In this document: in pieces, positions 39,241 to 50,416 of the stretch
Position numbering within the stretch: position 1 is the first letter of the stretch
Layout: each line of letters begins with the position of its first letter
Source of the DNA: Adineta steineri
Lineage: Eukaryota; Rotifera; Eurotatoria; Adinetida; Adinetidae
Direction of reading: 5' to 3'
NCBI GenBank assembly: GCA_905250115.1
Contig: CAJNOI010000106.1
Span: 1-64,000, forward strand
DNA: 64,000 nucleotides
The notes under the pieces: model-generated
What the model saw: the letters and a program-made list of their open reading frames with translations, nothing else
Told to the model about the DNA's origin: nothing
Databases searched by the model: none
Made by a program: the position numbers and the translations under genes

Positions 39241-39825
39241 ATTGAGAGATGTTAAAACAGTTATAAACACATGTGAATTAAAACGATAATTACTGTAATA
39301 TATAATCAAGAAAAGAAAATATGTAAAATTTTTTATTATTATTAACATCATTATTAAGATTGTTTAAATAATATGTGATGAACTATCATTTAGATTCAAG
39401 CCTAGATCTATAAATTTAAAGTTCAGTAGACTCTAACCAAAGTGGTACATTGATAATTCATGTAGAGAATAATTTATAATAGAGTTGCGATGAGTATATA
39501 ACAATCTTTATCAGAGTGAAAGAGTTTGTTACTTTTATCTTGAGAAAAATGTCTGTTTTCACAAAATACTCTTCTGATATTATTCATAGCTATTGAAAGG
39601 TATGTGTGTGTGTGTGTTTGTGAATATTGATGAAGAACATAGATGAGCAATCACACCCACACCCTCAGGATGGTTGAATATTTATTTTGACATTGGTTGA
39701 ATAAATGATACACAAACAGGAAACTTCACGAACAATTCAACATCAAATAAAAACTGGCTGGATTAGAAATAACGTTTTTACGCAAGTTTATATGATATAC
39801 ATATACATTTATATTAAAAGTTTTC

Positions 39826-40898
39826 TTAAGTTTTGTTTCTTGTTGGAGCACGAGCTGTATTGGATGCTTGCATTATATGTTGTTGTGTCTGGTTATGAAT
39901 TCGGTTACCTCGACAAAAAAGATTTTTAAGCTCTTTTCTAAACAGTGCACTTGAAAGTGTAAATAAATAAAAACTTAGACAAGGACCAATATTCGAGCCC
40001 ATACCAACCACTGCATAGACCATGTTATATTGACCCACTTGAAAACTATTTGTTGGTGGATTCATTGATGTATAAATTATTGTAGCAGAAAATACTAATC
40101 CCGTTACACAATATACCAATACTTGAACGATCAACATACGTAGCATCTGATTATTAGTCTTGCGGTTAGTTTGGTTAGCTACGGGCATGACAATGAGTCG
40201 TTTCGATTGCTGAACATTTCTTAATGTCAGTAAACCAAATAGAAGCATGAAAAATGATGGAGATAAACCATAAACTATTAGATCAAAATAGTATAAAATA
40301 GTGCGATAAGCACCTGCTGGTCCTCGAGAGTTACAAGTGGACGTTTGAGTAGCTGATACGAAGTCGATTTTGAAGAAGATAGGCACATGAATATATGCAA
40401 TAAAGATAATCAAAATAGTTAGAGGAATGGCTCGATTAGCTACACGTACACTACTCATTGCTCTCATAGTTGTGGATGCAGCACTGCATAAATATCGATC
40501 AGCACAAACTAAAACCATCGACCAACATGCTGATGCTCTATAGAAAAGAAAAGTTATAGGTGTCTAAATAAACGTACGTTGTAACGAGATTGTACATACC
40601 TTAATGCGTATAAAAATAGCCATCCTATTTTGCAAAACACAATCGAATATGCTCCCGGATCAGCATTGACATATCCAGTTTGAATCATTCTGATAGGTAC
40701 GGTATAACATGTGTTCATGATACCAACAATAGCAGCTGCTAAAAAGTATCTGCTGCATGGATTTGATACTAATGAAGGACGAGTAAATACATAAATATTC
40801 AAAAGGTGACCTACGATGCCAAGAGGTGTAACAATGTAACAGAAACATCGATTATACATCATGGCAATATAGTTCAAATTATTTGCTGCAGATGACAT
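39826..40898 (-). CDS. Orphan rhodopsin-family GPCR
   Basis: Two exons (40600-40898 and 39826-40537 on the minus strand) join in phase over a 62-nt intron. It starts MSSAANNLNYIAMMYNRCFC. TM1 is YIVTPLGIVGHLLNIYVFTR, with the conserved N. Near the TM3 end is ADRYLCS (the DRY motif), preceded by a cysteine in the first extracellular loop region (FCKIGWLFLYALR). TM5 is LIVYGLSPSFFMLLFGLLTL and TM6 is MLIVQVLVYCVTGLVFSA. In TM7, IGPCLSFYLFTLSSALFRKE lacks the usual NPxxY. The tail ends ARAPTRNKT. The ligand is unknown; the type resembles the large peptide-receptor-like orphan sets of small protostomes. It lies antisense between the two archaemetzincin genes, so it may have been present before the duplication or trapped by it. 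Confidence 0.85.
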
Positions 40899-42034
40899 AT
40901 TCCCTGTGAACGATTAAGATAATAATAAACTGCAAAGTTTTAATAATGAATATATTACGCTTCGAAAACTAAAGAAAAGTGACTGTATGGACATATTTTA
41001 TATAAATAATATCTTTCATGCAACTAGCATTGTCTTGCGAGGATGTGAATGTGAAGTGTAGAAATAATAGAGTACTAAAATCTACATTCACACCTACATG
41101 TTGGAGAAATGTTAGGTGGAATCTATTGTTATGTTTCTCTGACGATATGGTAAGAATAAAAGTGAAGATGAGTTTGTTGTCGTCCCAAGAATATGATGAA
41201 TTTCATGGGTGATTTAACGAGAATTTTTGGTAATCTTAGTAGTAAAGGATAGAGTTACTTGATTTTGTTGACTATGCTCGTTGTCTACAGTTTTTTTACT
41301 ACCTTAATAATAGTATTATTTATTGTCGAGTTCAGAATTTATAAAATTCGGATATGTCTCTTTCTTCTTGATGCTTCAAAGGAAAAGAAATTCTTTTTTC
41401 GAATCTTTCTGATTTTCCGCTTTGTTTCATTGATAAATAGTTGAAAGCATGTTCATTATGATAATTATGCTTATATATGGTAATATGAACACGATTTAAA
41501 AGGATATTATTTATGATGGAATAAAAATGTAACAATATAATGATAATATTTAAAAAGTCATTCTAATAATCATACTCCAATAAATAAATTATAACAGACA
41601 ATGAAAAAACCCGGGTTATTCGTGATAAACATGATCGAAACGATACACCAATTCGTATCTAAAAACATACTTTAGATTATGCACTTGAACATCATTTATT
41701 AAGGACAAAAATTTAAATAGAAAAATATAAATAACATCTGTTTCAAAAGATCATTTTTAATTAATTATTTGACTTTTTGATATCTAAAAAAAGCTATTAT
41801 TAGGAATGCATGACTTATTGAATGGGCATGTGAACAAAAACGTGACGAGAATCTCTACACTGAAAATACAAAACAAATGTTGGCAAGACTTCGATTTCAA
41901 TTGAAAACAATGATAGTACTTTCATTTTTTTAAAGATGCATATATAGTGCATGGCCTTCACTATGCCAGCATAGAATCAAACTGAATTATTCTTGTATTA
42001 TATTAATATAGGTTTCAAGAGTCTACTACAATTT
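40899..42034. other. Intergenic spacer between the orphan GPCR and archaemetzincin copy B
   Basis: No recognisable gene. The open frame at 41018-41212 has no family resemblance. Its ends TGTGAATGTGAAGTGTAG and CTACATTCACACCTACA are loosely inverse, which might be an old foldback. The remainder is AT-rich. Confidence 0.4.
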
Positions 42035-42112
42035 CGATAGAGATCGCTCATAACGTTGACAATCCAATTTACAAAAAGATCGGATTGGTCGAACGATTGA
42101 CTCATATAACAG

Positions 42113-42120
42113 TATTTAAG
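42113..42120 (+). promoter_or_regulatory. TATA-like box of archaemetzincin copy B
   Basis: TATTTAAG lies 82 bp before the ATG, in the same context as in copy A. Two indels just upstream distinguish the copies and could change expression. Confidence 0.5.
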
Positions 42121-42194
42121 CGCAATAACAAATAACGAAATCCTCATTTTATTCGTTTTCAACTGTACTACTATTACTCAACATTACCATAACT

Positions 42195-43282
42195 ATGAGC
42201 TTTACAGCTTCCGATGATCAACAAATCGCTAATGCGCTTGGTGATCTTTCCAAAGTATGTTATATAATTTCATTCTATTATAAACAATCGATTCTTATTA
42301 TAGTTACCAAATACTATGAAAATGGCTGTGACAAATGGAATTGAGGAGAGTTTCGAACCAGTGCCTCAACCTAATGGTGGTGATTGGTTAGCACAACATA
42401 AGGAAAGAGGACAAACTATGGAATCATTTCAACAAACGTCATCAAAAGCTATTCCTCATGGAACGTAAGTAAAACTTTTAGATATTTATTTATATCATTC
42501 GAAATTTTATTTTTTATAATTATAGCCATAAAACAATCTATATTCAGCCAGTTGGTAGTTTTGATCATCCAAGGTAAAAATAACTTGATTTTTGTTTAAT
42601 AAATTGTTAAACTGTTATTTACAGAGCTGCCCCACTTGATGTGATTGTTGAATTTGCTAAAATATTTTTTTCTGGATGTGTAGTTGAATTATTACCAACT
42701 GTTGATTTTACTAAAGATATAAGAAAACGAGATGGTAGTGGAGGACCTCAATATTTAACGGGTGATTTTCACAATTATCTTGTTCAAACACGTTCACAAC
42801 GTGATACAAAACGTGAACTTTTATGTGTCGCAGTAACTATGGCTGATATTTATCCGGGCGACGGTTGGAATTTTGTTTATGGACAAGCTCGATCTACTGA
42901 TGGTGTTGGTGTATATTCATTTGCACGTCTTGATCCATTATTTTATCGAGCAACTTCCGAAGAAATTCTTCAAACTCCATTAACTGAAGAACATCGTGTT
43001 ATCATGCTTCGGCGTTGTATAAAGATTCTATTACATGAAATCGGTCATCTATTCGGTTTAAAACATTGCATATACTATGTTTGTTTGATGAATGGTGCGA
43101 ATAATGAAAAGGAAATGGATCGGCAACCTCTATATTTATGTCCTGTTTGTTTGTGTAAACTTCATTCAACACTTCAATTTGATGTTGAACATTTATATGA
43201 AACATTTGCAAATCTATGTGAGGAATATGAACTTGAGGCGGAATGTAGCTGGTACCAAAAACGTCTAGAATACATTCATTAA
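42195..43282 (+). CDS. AMZ: Archaemetzincin (AMZ-like) metallopeptidase, copy B
   Basis: It has the same four-exon layout as copy A: MSFTASDDQQIANALGDLSK, LPNTMKMAVTNGIEESFEPV, HKTIYIQPVGSFDHPR, then the catalytic exon. The zinc motif is intact: HEIGHLFGLKHC, CLMNG and CPVCLCKL. Most amino-acid differences from copy A are conservative; notable ones are E to K inside the metal-binding motif (GLEHC to GLKHC), GEART to GQARS, and loss of a methionine in the linker. No frame break is present, so both copies should be active. The first ATG, splice sites and stop (TAA 43280-43282) are at equivalent positions. Confidence 0.93.
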
Positions 43283-43817
43283 ATTTTTATTTTTTTTTTT
43301 GTATTTTTTTACTAAAAGCAAGTCTAGATCTATAAATTTAAAGTTCGACAGATTCTAACCAAAGTGGTTCATCTTGTAGTTAAAATATCTATCTTTAGAT
43401 GTCGCTATATTCTTTATATACATATTCATCATCCATCAGAATCCACTTTTTGCCCTTGACATGTGTGTCAATCAATCAATCAATAGATATGCAATACAAT
43501 ATTCACTCACGCTCCCAACATGCAATATATATGAAAAGAAGGAACCTCACGATGTATAAAAGCAGCAGAAGGAATAGATGAATGAATAAATGAACGAACG
43601 AGCAAACGAACGCGACGGCGCGACCTCGCAGAAGGTCAATACATAGATGAATATATATTCATTGATTGCCTTGCTGTGTCTATATGTATCGACAATGGGG
43701 CAAAAATGTTTCGTTCATAATATCCTGTCCCGACGTCGAGACATTTGATAATTCAATTCACGTTTTTTTTTTAAATATATATATATATTTTAGATAATTC
43801 TCTTCTTCTTTTTGGCC

Positions 43818-45330
43818 ATGTTAGACGATGTGTATCGTAGTCAACCATCTACTCGCGTTCGTAATCCACTTTATCGATATCGTTTTCATGTAAGTAAGAT
43901 TATTAATAACCATAAAATTCAGACAATAGTTTTTTTTTCTCTTTCTAATCTAGTTTATCTTAATTATATTTGATTAATAAATCTATTTCCCTACATAAGT
44001 AACATTATTCCTCTTTTGATGTGTTGATTTAAGCATGATCTAGAGTTCTATTTATTTCATATAAATAACGCATGTATATATATATATATATATTCTTTTA
44101 GAATACATCGAGTGAAATATCTCCTTTTACAATGACACCATCGTCAACGAACGGTATGATTCAATCAACAGCACCTGGTGAATTTACTCATCGTTGTGCT
44201 ACAGTACCATTTGATTCAATCTATAATATAACTGAAGATCTTTGCCGGTAAATAATTTTTCGTAATTGTATAGAATAATATTTTCTTTCCTTTTTCTAGT
44301 GGCCGATTTTCATCAGTTAAAAAATGTATTAAAAAAGATACACCAGATCAGATTTTTGCAGCCAAAATAGTCAAAAAACGTAATATACAACATGCATTAA
44401 ATGAATTGCGTATATTTCAATTATCACATAAACATCCAAATTTTGTCACACTTTATCAAGTATTTGATTTACCAACTGAAGCAATCTTTATTCTTGAATA
44501 GTAAGTTTAAAAACAAAACAATTAATATCAATGAATATATATATACATACATACATTTAAGTGCAAAACAAGGTGATCTTCAATTAGCGCTTGAATTAGA
44601 AGGTTGCTTAGAAGAATCACAAGCAATACATGTTACTAGACAAGTACTCGATGCTGTCGCATTTCTTCATGAGAATAATGTTGTTCATCTTGATATTAAA
44701 CCACAAAATATCCTTCTTATGGAAAAATGGCCTAGTACACAAGTAAAATTATGTGATTTTGGTCTATCACGTGTATTAACTAATCAACGTCTATTAGAAA
44801 TGTCTGGTACAACAGATTTTCTTGGTAAATGTTTTTTTATTACTTCAGATCGCATTAAAGTCTCTTTCAATTTTAGCACCGGAAGTAGTCAATTATGAAC
44901 CATTGACATGTGCTACTGATATGTGGAATATTGGTGTTTTGATTTATGTACTTGTTACTGGTCATACACCATTCGGTGGTACAACGAAATTGGATACACA
45001 AAGTAATATAACACATTGTGTACTCGATTTTCCCAAAGATTTATTTGAAAAAATATCAAAAAAATGTATTGATCTTATTAAAAAATTAATTGTTCGAATA
45101 CCAAAGTAAATAGAAGAAGCAAAATTTCTATCAAAAAATTTCTATATTTTAATTTTAATAGACATCGAATAACTGTAAATGAATCACGTAAACATCCCTG
45201 GTTATGTTTTACTGAAGATTCAATATTAACAAATTCACTTGATGATGATGAAGAAGATGATGATAATAATACCGCATTATCAACAAATCAACCTGATAAT
45301 CAATATGAAAATAATAATCTATTGAAATAG
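43818..45330 (+). CDS. STK17: DRAK/STK17-like serine/threonine kinase (DAPK family)
   Basis: Starts MLDDVYRSQPSTRVRNPLYR. The kinase domain runs from ITEDLCRGRFSSVKKC through the AAKIVKK lysine, VVHLDIKPQNILL (an HLD catalytic loop with KPQN, typical of DRAKs), DFGLSRVL and FLAPEVVNYEPLTCATDMWN to HRITVNESRKHPWL. The last stretch is very close to vertebrate STK17A/B. The glycine-rich loop has Cys where the first glycine stands in STK17. The short acidic tail DDDEEDDDNN ends NNLLK and has no calmodulin-binding or death domain, which separates it from DAPK1 and fits DRAKs. There are about seven small exons. These kinases act in apoptosis and calcium-linked signalling in vertebrates; the role here is not known. 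Confidence 0.9.
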
Positions 45331-46286
45331 TTGGGTTCTTTTCTTTTTTTTTGTTCTTTTTATTTAGACAGTATTGAATGAAGGATCTTGTGTGATAAGT
45401 TGCAGTGCAGTGCATGTGTGTGTGTGTGTTATGTTACCAAAAACTGAACGTTCTTTTTTTTCTGCTCTTTTTATATATGAAATTTTTTTTTCTCTTTACC
45501 CATTTTGTCTCAGATATGTATTTCTTTTTCTCATTTATGCAAACCTATGACAAATCATCTGATAAATTAGCAATTACTGTATTATGATCTTGTATTCTTT
45601 TCTGTTTTCTCAGTATAAGCAACATGATCTATTTTTTGTTTGTCTTTTGATACTCCGGAATTTATTATGCCTCAACTTGTATTCTTGATATCTTTTTTCT
45701 GTTATTTTTCTTGTTGATTTTTTTTCTTAATATGTTAGTATTACTAAACATCTATGTATCATTTCGAGTAAGACAAGAAAAGCGACAGACAAAGTCGATT
45801 TAGTTTGAATGATATGACTTTAGACCAAACAAAAAAAAAACAAATAAAATATCGTTATGTAAAACAATATCTTAAAGTGTATAGATTTATTATAGTCACT
45901 TGCTTTCTTACAATTTACAGGTTAACAATGATCTTTATGATAGATGTCGTACATTTACAAACGAATTCTATGATTTTAAAGATTATTATTAATTCATTAT
46001 AAATAAATGATTTTAATTAAAAACTAAATAAATTTTTCTTCTAAATAATTGAATGAAATATCCTAAAATCAGTCATATATTGAATAATTTTGATTCGTAG
46101 ATCATATTCTCTCTCTCTCTCTCACACACACAGAGGGATATAGAGATAGTATCGTTTAGCTAGAGCTTAGCTTTACTTAAGGAAGAAGGAGACGAAAATG
46201 ATTTGTTGTCTTTTTGCTCTTAGTCTGTATTATTTTTTCTTTTATTTAGATTGTCTTACATCTAAACAAAAAAAAGCAATACAATC
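45331..46286. other. Spacer downstream of the kinase gene
   Basis: T-rich 3' flank of the kinase gene followed by simple repeats: (GT)n near 45415-45429 and CT then CA repeats at 46109-46131. A pyrimidine tract ending TTTAG near 46251 may be a splice acceptor for the 5' leader of the next small gene. No other coding sequence is recognised. Confidence 0.4.
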
Positions 46287-46648
46287 ATGGAACAAGGCTC
46301 ATCAAACAATCTCGAAGTTATTTCAATGGTTATTTGGTTATCAACAGGCAATGGAAAATTTTTTGAATTAGTAATATCAAAAATATACTTTTCTATTTGA
46401 TTTCAAAACTTCATTATTCATTTTTAAAGCATGGCTCTCGCGATATGATTAAACAAGTTTTACCTCAATCATCTGAGACAGCTTTTCGTTGGGGTTATTA
46501 TAATTCACCAGCTGATCCTGATCGACAATCATATACACAAGTACTTGAAGCTTTTCTTAAAGCTGGTTTTCGTATTGAAGGCTCATCTGGTGCTGGTACA
46601 CAAGGTCTTCTTCGTACGCAATATATTCTTGTTAAACGTAGTTCTTGA
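46287..46648 (+). CDS. Unrecognised 100-residue protein
   Basis: Two exons (46287-46370 and 46430-46648) join in phase 0 over a 59-nt GT-AG intron. The first encodes MEQGSSNNLEVISMVIWLST and GNGKFFEL. The second encodes HGSRDMIKQVLPQSSETAFR, WGYYNSPADPDRQSYTQVLE and AFLKAGFRIEGSSGAGTQGL, ending ILVKRSS. The second exon has balanced, globular composition, unlike the chance frames around it. There is no signal peptide or membrane helix. I do not recognise the family. The reading of exon 1 is the only frame giving a phase-matched join, but an upstream exon could supply a different start. Confidence 0.6.
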
Positions 46649-47714
46649 TAAAGAAAAGAATATCGTAGTTTCTTTTTTGTCTGTCAGTTTTTTGTTCTCA
46701 GGAAACTGTGTCACATTTCATTGGTTTTATTCATTTAACCGTTTGTTTGTTTTTTCTTTTTTTCTAGTCTATATTAGTTTTCTTATGTTACTTCATCAAA
46801 GGTATTATCATTGATTTGATTTTTCTTTTTTTTGTTTTCAAACGATAAGATTAATCATAGTTTGTAGTGAAAACTTCATTGGTTATGGTTGTTGTTTTTT
46901 TGTTTTCAGATATTACAACAAATATGATTCAATGTTAGACATAAATCTACATTACACCATTGATGAAATCTTATGACTTATTTAAATTGTTATTCTTTCA
47001 TATTTTTAGATCAGATAAATTTTGAGAATTGTTACAAAAAAACAAGTTGAGAATGTATATTCAATATATAAAAAAACAACAATTGATAAGAATGCAAATA
47101 TTCGTCGAGTAAGAATGTGTTTTGTGTGTGTCTAATAATATTTATTTCTATTTTTATGTCATGTAAATTTTTTTTTAAAACAGGATTCTTGACAGTTTGT
47201 ACACCAGTTATGATGATTTTTTCGTTATTCTTTTGAATTTTTATGCACTGTTCGTAAGGATGAAAAGAAATATATGCGAAGCGTTTCATAAATATGAAAA
47301 AGAAAAACGACAAGGCAGAGACAGCGAGAGAGAGAGAGAGAGGGAGAAATAAAATACTTCAATTTCTTTTGCTTGCAAACAGTACGTCGCGCTGCGCCAG
47401 TTTACATAATTTCAAAGGTATCTTTTGTTAATTAAAAAAAAACGAATTTGTGAACAACTTACTAAATTCAAATAGAAGTAATATAGTGCAGTTTATTCTT
47501 GTCAATTCGAAAAAAATATATAGAATAACTATTTAAACAATCATCAAATATTATATTTACATATGTTTTTTTTTCTAAACTGATAACGATATATAAATTC
47601 TTTATATTTTATAGTGATTATTTAAAATATGCAAATCAACAACAAGAACAAATGCAGATAATTCGATAGTTATTTTGATAAAATATTTTTTTCTATCTTT
47701 GAAAACTAAACAAA
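46649..47714. other. T-rich spacer with microsatellite, upstream of the ankyrin gene
   Basis: Long T-rich 3' flank, then a (GA)n run at 47326-47342 and a short GC-richer patch (GTCGCGCTGCGCCAG near 47386) that may mark the PPP1R16 promoter. No coding sequence is recognised. Confidence 0.4.
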
Positions 47715-49670
47715 ATGATAACAATGGATCATTCCGAACTTATTCAAGAAATGGTGCTGTTAGAAAAAATGACAGCACAAGAACGACTTAAACATGCTCG
47801 ACGAAGACGACAACAACAACTTAAAAATTGGCTTACGAGAGAAGGTTTATCAAGTAATGGTACAGTAATATCAAATGGTATAACAGCGAAACCAATAAAA
47901 CCACCAACTAAATCAAGAAAAGTTTCAGTTAAATTTCCTGAAAATGTTGTTCTATTAGAAGGTAATTATACACTATCGTTTGATAAAAATAAAAATTCTC
48001 TTTTTCATTTATTTATAGCTGCAGCACGTCAAGATATTGAAGAAGTTCGTAATCTTCTTCAGTCCGGAAAATATAGTCCAAATACAGCAAATGAAGATGG
48101 TCTTACACCAATTCATCAATGTTCAATTGATAATAGTGAAAAATTATTAAGATTATTAATTGAATATGGTGGTGATGTGAATGCTAAAGATCGTGATCTA
48201 TGGACTCCATTACATGCTGCAGCGACTTGTGGTCATCTACAAATATGTCGAATTTTAATAGAAAATGGTGCTGAATTATTAGCTTTAAATGCTGATGGTA
48301 ATATGCCATATGATATATGTGATGATGATACAACTCTTGATTATATTGAAACACAAATGGATCGTATTGGTATTACACAAGAGATGATTGATAAAACACG
48401 AACATTAGTTGAAAATCAAATGTTAATTGATTTACAGAATCTTGTTAAAAAAAAATCTCAAGGATCATCACGTTCAATTGATGATATACTTTCATATCGA
48501 AATGCTGAAGGTGTAACACCATTACATATTGCTAGTGCAAATGGTTATCAAACAGTTGTAGAATATTTATTAAAACAATATGTTTCAATTAATCTTCAAG
48601 ATAGTGATGGATGGACACCAACTCATGCTGCAGCATTCTGGTGTCAACAACCAATTCTTAGTAAATAGACAAAATTAATTCGAATAAAAATAATTTTTTT
48701 GTTATTTTTAGCTCAATTAATTAAAGGTGGAGCAGATATTTATGAAAAATCACCTGATGGTCGATCAGCTCTTGATCTATGTGAAGATCCTGATTTACGT
48801 TCATATATGATTGATTTACAAGAACAAAATATACGTAATCAAGAAAAAGCTGCAGCAGCTGCGGCGGCTGCAGCTGCTCAACAATTACAACAAAAATTAA
48901 ATGGTCGTAGTCAATTAAATACAAATTCTTTACCTAATGGAATAACATCTCGTACGGGTAATTTATATGAATCACGTTCAAGTGTTTCATCACCCTATGG
49001 AAGTGGTTCATCATTAAATCGAACAAGTTCAATTCGTCGAGCATCAATACGTGATCGTGAAAAAGTCAAAAAATTAAATGAAAACTTCCTTGATGTTTTA
49101 CAAGCACGTGATAAAATACAAGAAGATGCTGATGAAGGAACAGCAACAACAAATGGTATAACAACTAATGGAATAATATCACCTATAATAACAAAAAAAT
49201 CATCACATAAAGAAGATCATACGAATAGTGTCACAACAACAGCAACAGATTCAACTGTACGAGAACCAACAACAGTAATTTCTACGAAAAAATCACCCGC
49301 ACCCATTGCTGATCAAACTTTACCTCCATTAAAAGTTCCACCACCACTACCTTTACCATTACCGTCACAAACACTACCACCACCAAATCAAACGACTGCA
49401 GATACATTAAGTGAAGTAAAACGACGCCGTGAAGAACGACGTCGTGGATTTGGTGGATCAACATCAAATGTTCTTCCAACAGCAACTTCTTCACCTCTTC
49501 CATTTCCTAAGACAGATATAAATCATAATAATACAAAACTAACCAATGGTTATCATGGACCAAATACAGATAATTCATTAGAGAGATATGCTTCACCTAA
49601 ACAAGTTCAAATTCATCATCATATAACAGATGATGATCATGAGAAACGAATTTGCTGTACTATTTTGTGA
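47715..49670 (+). CDS. PPP1R16: PPP1R16-like ankyrin-repeat PP1 targeting subunit with CAAX box
   Basis: Starts MITMDHSELIQEMVLLEKMT, with the KHARRRRQQQLKNWL basic stretch of MYPT3/TIMAP proteins. SRKVSVKFPENVVLLEA carries the PP1-binding VxF motif just before the ankyrin repeats. A 57-nt intron (47962-48018) without stop codons must be removed to give VVLLEAAARQDIEEV, as in vertebrates. Repeats include NEDGLTPIHQCSID, DLWTPLHAAATCGHLQICRI, EGVTPLHIASANGYQ and DGWTPTHAAAFW. A second intron (48661-48711) leads to a polyalanine/glutamine coiled segment, a low-complexity Ser/Thr/Pro region and the C-terminus EKRICCTIL. CTIL is a CAAX box favouring geranylgeranylation, so membrane anchoring is expected, as for PPP1R16A/B. 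It targets protein phosphatase 1 to membranes. Confidence 0.92.
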
Positions 49671-50416
49671 TTCTTTACGATATCATCAATAATATATATC
49701 CGTCCAAATAGATAATATTCCTTTTGATTATATTGTAAAACAAACGAAAGAAAATTTATACCCGTGTTTTAAAAACAAATAGAAAACGAAATCTCTATGT
49801 GATCTTTTTTCCTTTTCCATTTCACTTTTTTTTTTGCAATATTGGTGCACTTTGTCCAAATCGATCTGATGGCGCTATTCTCTTGTGTTTTTTTTTGTAT
49901 AAAATATATCCACATATTATCAATTGTTTTTTTTTTCTTTTGTGTCTTTTCTTTCATATAGTCTTCCATTTTCAACTCACGAATTGAATTATTGGTTCTT
50001 CCATATTCATTCTTGTTTTTTCTTTTGGTTAAAAATCCATTTTTTAGCTGAGCGCGATGTGTATGTCTCTGATTTATCATATATAATAACAACATTCCTG
50101 TCTTTTCTTTTTTTTTCTTTTTTGTTTTTCTCTGTTATTGCGTTTGTTTTGCTTTTTCTCTCATAGAGTATATACATACATATAATATTGATCTTCTATA
50201 GCTTTTCTTTCAATATGGGTCCTGCCCAAACGACTAACATACAAGCTAATGTGCAAAGAACGAAAAAAGAAATGAGACGACAATAATTGCAATATCACTC
50301 GTAAATACAATAACAATTAGAAGATGTCTATATTGAATTTAGTCTTGTTTTTTTGTTCTTCTTTTCATCATCCTGTTTGTTTATCATATTATCAAATGAG
50401 TATCGAAGAAATACCA
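49671..50416. other. T-rich spacer between convergent genes
   Basis: The 3' ends of the ankyrin gene and the EF-hand gene face each other here. The sequence is T-rich with poly-T runs. The open frames on both strands have no recognisable content. Confidence 0.45.

Larger units (their letters stand above)
37912..39450 (+). repeat. Segmental duplication, copy A (archaemetzincin gene)
   Basis: Copy A shares with copy B (about 42035-43368) its promoter, all exons, all introns in the same places and part of the 3' flank (TCTAGATCTATAAATTTAAA). Copy A has extra segments upstream (about 24 bp and a longer one near 38000) and in its 3' flank (about 39241-39398). The copies are in direct orientation with a GPCR gene on the other strand between them. 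Confidence 0.9.
42035..43368 (+). repeat. Segmental duplication, copy B (archaemetzincin gene)
   Basis: The direct counterpart of 37912-39450. Similarity begins at CGATAGAGATCGCT and runs through promoter, exons and introns to AACCAAAGTGGTTCATC in the 3' flank. Introns remain readily alignable, which points to a fairly recent duplication or ongoing gene conversion. Confidence 0.9.

Noticed and set aside
41018-41212. 64-codon open frame near the orphan GPCR
   Set aside because: No recognisable motif. Its ends are loosely inverse, so it may be a foldback remnant, but pairing is too poor to list as an element.
45805-46002. Plus-strand open frame after the kinase gene
   Set aside because: AT-rich composition, no splice partner and no conserved-looking residues.
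46109-46131. CT/CA microsatellite and other simple repeats (39604-39617 GT, 47326-47342 GA) as regulatory arrays
   Set aside because: Ordinary short microsatellites with no sign of function. No CRISPR-like spacing was found anywhere.
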